A DNA stretch of 64,000 nucleotides, from contig CP073692.1 in assembly GCA_018228665.1 (NCBI GenBank), positions 868,001-932,000 of the forward strand. Reading direction: 5' to 3'. The number at the start of each line of letters is the position of its first letter. The stretch's first letter is position 1. Shown in pieces: positions 58,479-64,000 of this stretch. Under the pieces are notes generated by a model. It did no database searches. It was not told where the DNA came from and saw only the letters and a program-made list of their open reading frames with translations. Source of the stretch: Faecalicatena sp. Marseille-Q4148 (GTDB lineage Bacteria > Bacillota > Clostridia > Lachnospirales > Lachnospiraceae). A program made the position numbers and the translations under genes.

Positions 58479-59855
58479 TTATTTATTTTTCTTTTTCCCT
58501 AATGTATGTGTCTTAAAATAGTCATTATGTACATTTTGGATCACTTTGCTTAAAGCAAGCAGACCGATAATGTTCGGTACTACCATTAAACTGTTAAAGC
58601 AGTCTGCCATGTTCCAAACCAGGTTAACCTCGCCAAGTGAACCTGCTACAACACAAAGACATACGAGCGGAATATAGAATTTAATCGCTTTTGGCCCAAA
58701 CAGATAACGAATATTTGCTTCACCGAAGAAATACCATCCGACAATTGTAGAAAATGCAAAGAAAAACATGCAAATCGCAATAAAGATATCTCCCGCTTTT
58801 CCAAAGAAAGATGAGAATGCATACTGTGAAAGCTCTGCACCTGTCAAGCCTGTTGCGCGGCTTCCTGTTGTCAGGATAACAAATGCTGTTAAGTTTAATA
58901 CGATAAACGTATCAATAAATACACCAATCATGGCAACGAATCCCTGTTCTACCGGATGATTTACTTTCGCTACTGCGTGTGCATGCGGTGTGGAACCCAT
59001 ACCAGCTTCATTGGAGAACAATCCACGTCCTACACCTTTCTGAACTGCAAGCTTTATTGTAGCACCCATCGCGCCTCCTGCTACTGCTGATGGATTAAAT
59101 GCTCCTACAAAGATATCACGGATCACTCCCGGAAGTGCTCCGATGTTTGCAAATATAACAATCAGCGCACCTACAATATAAAGAGCTGCCATAATCGGAA
59201 CGATTGTTTCTGTAACTTTTGCAATTCGTTTCATACCGCCGCTAAACACAAATACTGCAATCACTGCTACAACAACACCTGTTGCGATCTGTGGAATTCC
59301 AAATGCTGTATGGAATGAAGCTGCGATAGAATTGGACTGTACTGCATTTCCCATAAATCCAAGTGCAAATACAATCAGTACTGCAAAAATTGCTGCAAGA
59401 ACTTTACCAAAGCCATTCGGGAAAGCTGCACGGATATAATATACCGGACCTCCGGTCACTGTACCGTCTTTGCCCACCTGTTTATACTTCTGAGCCATCA
59501 AAGCCTCACAGTAAATTGTAGCCATACCTAAAAATGCTGCAATCCACATCCAGAAAATTGCTCCCGGTCCTCCAACTGCAATCGCTGTTGCTGCACCGGC
59601 AATATTACCGGTACCTACCTGTGCGGCAATTGCTGTTGCCAATGCCTGGAAAGAGGACATACCATCCTTACCGGCTTCGCCTTTCTTGCTAAAAAGCCCG
59701 CCAAATGTTCTTCGCATCCCTTCTCCAAATCCTCTGACCTGAATAAACTTCAGTCGGAAAGAGAACCAGATACCTGCTACAAACAGTGCGATAATCAGGA
59801 TATACCCTGTTAACGCGTCATTAATTGATACTACAAACTCATTTAGTTGCTGCAT
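58479..59855 (-). CDS. Sodium:alanine/glycine symporter (AGCS family)
   Basis: Membrane importer of alanine or glycine with Na+. 458 residues, about ten or eleven transmembrane helices. AGCS signature GGPGAIFWMWIAAFLGMATI followed by YCEALMAQKY near 94-123; ALATAIAAQVGTGNIAGAAT near 70-89; FSNEAGMGSTPHAHAVAKVN near 283-302. It lies directly upstream of the glycine riboswitch and grd operon on the same strand, so glycine uptake for reduction is the likely role (inferred). Ribosome site AAAGGAGGGTGTTTT. Confidence 0.93.
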   Translation of the reverse strand: MQQLNEFVVSINDALTGYILIIALFVAGIWFSFRLKFIQVRGFGEGMRRTFGGLFSKKGEAGKDGMSSFQALATAIAAQVGTGNIAGAATAIAVGGPGAIFWMWIAAFLGMATIYCEALMAQKYKQVGKDGTVTGGPVYYIRAAFPNGFGKVLAAIFAVLIVFALGFMGNAVQSNSIAASFHTAFGIPQIATGVVVAVIAVFVFSGGMKRIAKVTETIVPIMAALYIVGALIVIFANIGALPGVIRDIFVGAFNPSAVAGGAMGATIKLAVQKGVGRGLFSNEAGMGSTPHAHAVAKVNHPVEQGFVAMIGVFIDTFIVLNLTAFVILTTGSRATGLTGAELSQYAFSSFFGKAGDIFIAICMFFFAFSTIVGWYFFGEANIRYLFGPKAIKFYIPLVCLCVVAGSLGEVNLVWNMADCFNSLMVVPNIIGLLALSKVIQNVHNDYFKTHTLGKKKNK

Positions 59856-59908
59856 AAAACACCCTCCTTTGTCCTATTGATAAACTAAACAAATTATTGT
59901 ACTCACTT

Positions 59909-59937
59909 ATAATAGCACTTTTAAGCATATTATTCAA
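59909..59937 (-). promoter_or_regulatory. Promoter of the AGCS symporter; rest of the 379-bp gap
   Basis: TTGAAT (59932-59937), 17 bp, TATTAT (59909-59914) on the minus strand, about 54 bp before the start codon. The remaining AT-rich gap (59938-60148) holds one palindrome, CACTTTAATTAAGTAAAGTG (60081-60100), which could be an operator or, on the plus strand, a weak terminator; no riboswitch or gene is seen there. Confidence 0.55.
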
Positions 59938-60148
59938 TAAAAATGGTTTTTTATTTGCTTTTTTGTGCATTTTTTCCCATTTTATTCATTCTTAAAAAAG
60001 ACTGATATTATTTAGACAAACTTTTTTATTCTTATTTCACAATTTATTTATACTTTTTTTAGCAATTATTCCCTCTATACACTTTAATTAAGTAAAGTGT
60101 TTTTTTATTAACATATACATTTTCCACAAAAACAACTTATTTTCTAAA

Positions 60149-60184
60149 TTGCAAAAGAGACCAGAATATATCTGATCTCTTCTT
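60149..60184 (-). terminator. Terminator of the purC-purF-purB operon
   Basis: On the minus strand AAGAGATCAGA pairs with TCTGGTCTCTT (one G-T pair), loop TATAT, followed by TTTTGC; about 50 bp after the purB stop. Confidence 0.75.
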
Positions 60185-60234
60185 TTGCTTTACATTGTTT
60201 GTTTTGATAAAATATAAAATTCCTTCTCAACTTG

Positions 60235-61668
60235 TTAGACATTAATTTCTGCTGTCATACCAAGAAGGTCTTTATTAACTTCCAGTACCGGATTAACCAC
60301 TTCATTCAAGAACATTTCTACCTGTTCTTTCGCACGTCCTGTATATCTGGACGGCTCCATTGCTGCTTTCAGATCTTCAAGAGACAATTTAAATGCCGGA
60401 TCTGCTGCAATTAATTCCAATAAGTTATTATCCAGACCTTTTTCTTTGACGTTCTTTCCTGCTTCCATAGACAGTTCACGAATACGCTCATGGAGTTCCT
60501 GACGGTCTCCTCCTGCTTTTACCGCATCCATCATAATATTTTCTGTCGCCATAAATGGCAGTTCTGACATCAAACGTTTCTCAATGACTTTTGGATACAC
60601 AACAAGTCCATCCACAACATTCATGCAGAGATCAAGAATGCCATCAATCGCAAGAAATCCTTCCGGTACACTGAGGCGCTTATTTGCAGAATCATCCAGT
60701 GTTCTTTCAAACCACTGCGTCGCAGAAGTGATTGCCGGATTCAATGCATCGATCATAACATATCTCGCCAAAGATGCAATACGTTCGCTGCGCATTGGGT
60801 TTCTCTTATATGCCATAGCAGATGATCCAATCTGTGTTTTTTCAAAAGGTTCTTCTACTTCCTTCAAATGCTGAAGAAGTCGGATATCATTCGACATTTT
60901 ATGCGCGCTCGCTGCAATTCCAGCCAAAACATTCAATACTCTCGTATCCACTTTTCGTGAATAAGTCTGTCCGGATACCGGATAGCAGTTTGCAAATCCC
61001 ATCTTCTTCGCAATCATCGAATCAACCTGATTGATTTTTTCTTCATCTCCATCAAACAATTCCTTAAAGCTCGCCTGTGTTCCCGTTGTTCCTTTGGAGC
61101 CAAGCAGTTTTAAGCTTCCAAGCACATATTCCAAATCTTCCAGATCCATAAGGAATTCCTGCAGCCAGAGCGTAGCACGTTTTCCAACGGTTGTCGGCTG
61201 TGCCGGCTGAAAATGTGTGAATGCCAATGTCGGCTGTGCTTTATATTCATCCGCAAACTTAGCCAATTCTGAAATCACATTAATTAATTTGCTTTTTACA
61301 AGCTTCAAAGCTTCTGCCATGATGATAATATCTGTATTATCCCCTACATAGCAAGATGTTGCTCCAAGATGAATGATTCCCTTTGCTTTCGGGCATTGCT
61401 GTCCATAAGCATATACATGAGACATAACATCATGGCGCACAATTTTCTCTCGTTCTTTTGCCACATCATAGTTAATGTCTTCCGCATGGGCCTTTAATTC
61501 TTCAATCTGCTCTTCCGTAATTGGCAGTCCCAGCTCTTTCTCTGTTTCTGCAAGTGCGATCCATAATCTTCTCCATGTTCGAAACTTCATATCCGGTGAA
61601 AAAATATACTGCATCTGCGGACTTGCATAACGTTCTGATAATGGGCTCTGATATCTATTATGACTCAA
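60235..61668 (-). CDS. purB: Adenylosuccinate lyase
   Basis: Cleaves SAICAR and adenylosuccinate to release fumarate, steps 8 and the last AMP step. 477 residues, fumarase/aspartase fold: IHLGATSCYVGDNTD near 98-112, AFTHFQPAQPTTVGKR near 149-164 and the signature loop GSSAMAYKRNPMRSER near 276-291. The start appears to be TTG (61666-61668), immediately after the purF stop, with GGAGGAAGAATAA before it; translation is therefore coupled to purF. Confidence 0.95.
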   Translation of the reverse strand: MSHNRYQSPLSERYASPQMQYIFSPDMKFRTWRRLWIALAETEKELGLPITEEQIEELKAHAEDINYDVAKEREKIVRHDVMSHVYAYGQQCPKAKGIIHLGATSCYVGDNTDIIIMAEALKLVKSKLINVISELAKFADEYKAQPTLAFTHFQPAQPTTVGKRATLWLQEFLMDLEDLEYVLGSLKLLGSKGTTGTQASFKELFDGDEEKINQVDSMIAKKMGFANCYPVSGQTYSRKVDTRVLNVLAGIAASAHKMSNDIRLLQHLKEVEEPFEKTQIGSSAMAYKRNPMRSERIASLARYVMIDALNPAITSATQWFERTLDDSANKRLSVPEGFLAIDGILDLCMNVVDGLVVYPKVIEKRLMSELPFMATENIMMDAVKAGGDRQELHERIRELSMEAGKNVKEKGLDNNLLELIAADPAFKLSLEDLKAAMEPSRYTGRAKEQVEMFLNEVVNPVLEVNKDLLGMTAEINV

Positions 61669-63093
61669 TTATTCTTCCTCCTGTTTTGGAATCTCCATTG
61701 GATAGTTTCCTGTAAAGCATGCATCACAGAAACAGATATCTCCAACTGTCTCCTGCAACTTCTCAATTTTCATATAACCAAGAGAATCTGCACCGATCAA
61801 CTCACGAATTTCTTCCTGCGTATGTGTATGAGCAATCAGATCTTTATTGGACGGCACATCTGTACCGAAATAACAAGGATATAAAAACGGCGGTGAGCTG
61901 ATTCTTACATGTACTTCCTTTGCCCCTGCTGCTTTTAACATCTTGATGATATTGGCACATGTTGTACCTCGCACAATAGAATCATCTACCATAACGATCC
62001 GTTTCCCTCGTACAACCTCTTCAATTACATTCAGTTTAATCTTTACACTGGATTCTCTCTGACTTTGTTTTGGTTTAATAAATGTTCTTCCAACATAACT
62101 ATTCTTATGGAAAGCAATACCATACGGAATTCCGGAACCTTCTGCATATCCTTTCGCAGCTGCGATTCCCGAATCCGGCACACCGACAACAAGGTCTGCT
62201 TCCACCGGATAGCATTCTGCAAGTGCCTTTCCGGCAAGGATTCGAGAATGATACACATTCATTCCATCAATCGTACTATCTGGTCTCGCAAAGTAAATGT
62301 ATTCGAAAATACATCTCGCCTGTTTTTCCTTCGGAATTGCCATTGTTTTATCTGAAGACAATTCTCCATTCATAATCGTCACAATCTCTCCCGGTTCTAC
62401 ATCTCGGACAAAATCTGCTCCGATTGCAGAAAGGGCACAGCTTTCTGACGCCAAATAATACGCATTTCCTCTTTTCCCAATGCAAAGTGGTTTCAATCCG
62501 TACGGATCACGTACACCGATCATTTTACGCGGGCTGGCAATGATCAGCGCATAAGCTCCCTGCATCTTGCCCATTGCATGTGCAACAGCCTCTTCCGCTG
62601 TCTTTGCATGAAGACGTTCACGCGCGATGTGATATGCAATCACTTCTGAATCATTGCTTGTCTGGAAAATTGCTCCTGTATATTCCAGCTCATGTTTCAG
62701 CTGAGCTGCATTAACAAGACTTCCATTGTAAGAAATTGCCAGCGTTCCTTTTACATAATTAATTACAAGCGGCTGGGCATTCGCCACATTGGAACCCTTA
62801 TCCGCCGAATACTGTACATGACCTACGCCAAGATTACCGCATAACTCATCCAGCATCTCCTCTTGAAACACTTCGCTAACAAGCCCCATGCCTTTTTTCG
62901 TCTGTACTCCACAAACTCCTTTTGTATCTGTCACTGCAATCCCACAAGACTGCTGTCCGCGATGCTGCAGCGCAAACAATGCATAATAGATCGAAGATGA
63001 AACATCCTCTCCATCAAAATCATACGCTCCGAATACACCACATTCTTCATGTAATCCGGAATCTGCTGTCTCATATTTCTTTTCTCTTCGCAT
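61669..63093 (-). CDS. purF: Amidophosphoribosyltransferase
   Basis: First committed step of purine synthesis, PRPP plus glutamine to phosphoribosylamine. 474 residues. Class II glutamine amidotransferase domain: mature N-terminus at ECGVFGAYDF after a short propeptide (catalytic Cys near 18), GVGHVQYSADKG near 94. Phosphoribosyltransferase PRPP loop RIVMVDDSIVRGTTCANII near 350-368. Cysteines near the end (CFCDACF, with CYFGTD) fit an iron-sulphur cluster type. ATG 63093 has AAGGAGTTATTG upstream. Confidence 0.95.
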   Translation of the reverse strand: MRREKKYETADSGLHEECGVFGAYDFDGEDVSSSIYYALFALQHRGQQSCGIAVTDTKGVCGVQTKKGMGLVSEVFQEEMLDELCGNLGVGHVQYSADKGSNVANAQPLVINYVKGTLAISYNGSLVNAAQLKHELEYTGAIFQTSNDSEVIAYHIARERLHAKTAEEAVAHAMGKMQGAYALIIASPRKMIGVRDPYGLKPLCIGKRGNAYYLASESCALSAIGADFVRDVEPGEIVTIMNGELSSDKTMAIPKEKQARCIFEYIYFARPDSTIDGMNVYHSRILAGKALAECYPVEADLVVGVPDSGIAAAKGYAEGSGIPYGIAFHKNSYVGRTFIKPKQSQRESSVKIKLNVIEEVVRGKRIVMVDDSIVRGTTCANIIKMLKAAGAKEVHVRISSPPFLYPCYFGTDVPSNKDLIAHTHTQEEIRELIGADSLGYMKIEKLQETVGDICFCDACFTGNYPMEIPKQEEE

Positions 63094-63103
63094 CAATAAC
63101 TCC

Positions 63104-63811
63104 TTACTGAATTCCGATTCGTTTAAATACTTCCTGGTAAGCATCTTCTACATTACCAAGATCTCTTCTGAAACGGTCTTTATCAAGCTTCTCATGTGTC
63201 TTCACATCCCAAAGTCTGCATGTATCCGGAGAAACTTCATCAGCAAGAATAATCTGTCCATGATAGCGTCCAAATTCAATCTTGAAGTCAATCAGTTCAA
63301 TTCCTGCTGCAAGGAAGAATTCTTTCAGAACATCATTTACTTTAAATGCATATTCTGTAATCTTATCGATCTCCTCCTGTGTTGCAGCTCCAATTGCTTT
63401 TGCAAAATAGCTGTTAATGAGCGGATCACCCAGCTCGTCATCTTTATAACTGAATTCCAGTGTCGGGCAGAGAAGCTTTGTTCCTTCTTCGATTCCAAGT
63501 CTCTTAGAGAAGCTTCCTGCTGCTACATTACGTATGATTACTTCAAGAGGAACGATCTCTACTTTCTTAACAGCCGTCTCACGGTCACTCAGTTCTTCTA
63601 CAAGATGTGTCGGAACTCCTTTTTCTTCCAGAACTTTGAAAATGTAGTTTGTCATACGGTTGTTGACAACACCTTTTCCAACGATCGTACCTTTTTTCTC
63701 ACCGTTGAAAGCTGTCGCATCATCTTTGTAATCAACAATTACGATATCCGGATCCTCTGTTGCAAATACTTTCTTTGCTTTTCCTTCGTAAAGCTGTTCT
63801 AATTTTTTCAT
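63104..63811 (-). CDS. purC: SAICAR synthetase
   Basis: Phosphoribosylaminoimidazole-succinocarboxamide synthase, joining CAIR and aspartate. 235 residues, standard length. [20 protein letters not shown] near 2-21, [20 protein letters not shown] near 88-107, [20 protein letters not shown] near 176-195 and [12 protein letters not shown] 63811 is chosen over a longer frame because the family begins there. First gene of purC-purF-purB. Confidence 0.96.
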   Translation of the reverse strand: MKKLEQLYEGKAKKVFATEDPDIVIVDYKDDATAFNGEKKGTIVGKGVVNNRMTNYIFKVLEEKGVPTHLVEELSDRETAVKKVEIVPLEVIIRNVAAGSFSKRLGIEEGTKLLCPTLEFSYKDDELGDPLINSYFAKAIGAATQEEIDKITEYAFKVNDVLKEFFLAAGIELIDFKIEFGRYHGQIILADEVSPDTCRLWDVKTHEKLDKDRFRRDLGNVEDAYQEVFKRIGIQ

Positions 63812-63892
63812 ACGTGTCCACCAGTTCCTTTCGCTTTTCATTCATTTGTTTATGATATCGCAGTACACATTTTATGCCCCGCTTACGATTCG

Positions 63893-63921
63893 ATTATAAT
63901 ACAAGGCAGGCGGAAAATCAA
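63893..63921 (-). promoter_or_regulatory. Promoter of purC-purF-purB
   Basis: TTGATT (63916-63921), 17 bp, TATAAT (63893-63898) on the minus strand, with an 82-bp leader before purC. The -35 lies in the loop of the terminator hairpin at 63901-63939. I see no purine riboswitch or PurR box in the leader. Confidence 0.7.
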
Positions 63922-63939
63922 CATATCCGCCTGCCTTGT
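63901..63939 (-). terminator. Terminator of the gene upstream of purC
   Basis: A perfect 14-bp stem (ACAAGGCAGGCGGA with TCCGCCTGCCTTGT) and 11-nt loop. It ends transcription from a gene beyond the right edge. The remaining 63940-64000 is AT-rich with no visible feature. Confidence 0.75.
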
Positions 63940-64000
63940 CTACGCTTTACTTATTATTTATTTTCAAATACTTATATTAGTTTTTCTTATATATTGTACA

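Noticed and set aside
60081..60107. Plus-strand small RNA ending in a CACTTTA hairpin and T-run
   Set aside because: No promoter or conserved structure could be identified upstream on that strand.

Overview
The window looks like a chromosomal segment from a low-to-mid GC anaerobic Firmicute of class Clostridia, most likely Lachnospiraceae. This is inferred from gene content: scpA-scpB-dacF next to leuA, a ylxM-ffh-rpsP-khpA-rimM-trmD-rplS block, many small Lachnospiraceae-like hypothetical proteins, and a selenium-dependent glycine reductase (Stickland) operon. Nearly all genes lie on the minus strand.

Layout. 1-8.6 kb: 3' part of leuA, a D,D-carboxypeptidase, scpB, scpA, a complete IS1634-like element, a metallophosphoesterase and a second D,D-carboxypeptidase. 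8.8-11.3 kb: an XRE regulator and IS1182-like copy 1, whose transposase is broken. 11.3-15.1 kb: Xaa-Pro aminopeptidase, an unknown membrane-anchored protein, a CofE-like protein and tRNA-Thr(CGT). 15.2-25.9 kb: a long housekeeping run (ylxM, ffh, rpsP, khpA, rimM, trmD, rplS, lepB, rbgA, lepB, rnhB, yraN, pgeF, mscS, patB). 25.9-29.3 kb: intracellular subtilase, a Gly/Cys-rich small protein, three unknown small proteins, patatin phospholipase. 29.3-35.3 kb: a second IS1634-like element, an ABC-F ATPase and IS1182-like copy 2 (inverted relative to copy 1). 35.4-46.3 kb: MATE transporter, trpS, histidine phosphatase, luxS, DUF5662, TraX-like, a GH13 protein lacking its catalytic residues, an orphan sugar-binding lipoprotein, DUF1292, a UvrD/PcrA helicase and a degenerate sirtuin. 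46.4-50.2 kb: three tandem copies of a two-gene ThrE/YjjP-YjjB exporter module. 50.3-58.4 kb: glycine reductase operon grdX-grdE-grdB-trxB-trxA-grdA-grdC-grdD behind a glycine riboswitch, with two in-frame UGA selenocysteine codons (grdA, grdB). 58.5-59.9 kb: Na+/alanine-glycine symporter. 60.2-64 kb: purC-purF-purB.

How the parts fit. The symporter can import glycine, the riboswitch can sense it, and GrdE/GrdB, GrdA and GrdC/GrdD convert it to acetyl phosphate plus ammonia using electrons from TrxB/TrxA. The adjacent exporter triplication suggests heavy amino-acid or carboxylate traffic, but that link is inference.

The most striking structural observation is that both IS1634-like elements are bounded by very long perfect direct repeats (120 and 139 bp). 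Each repeat holds the complete promoter(s) of the flanking genes, so both insertions left their neighbours with intact control regions, and each element carries insulating terminator hairpins.
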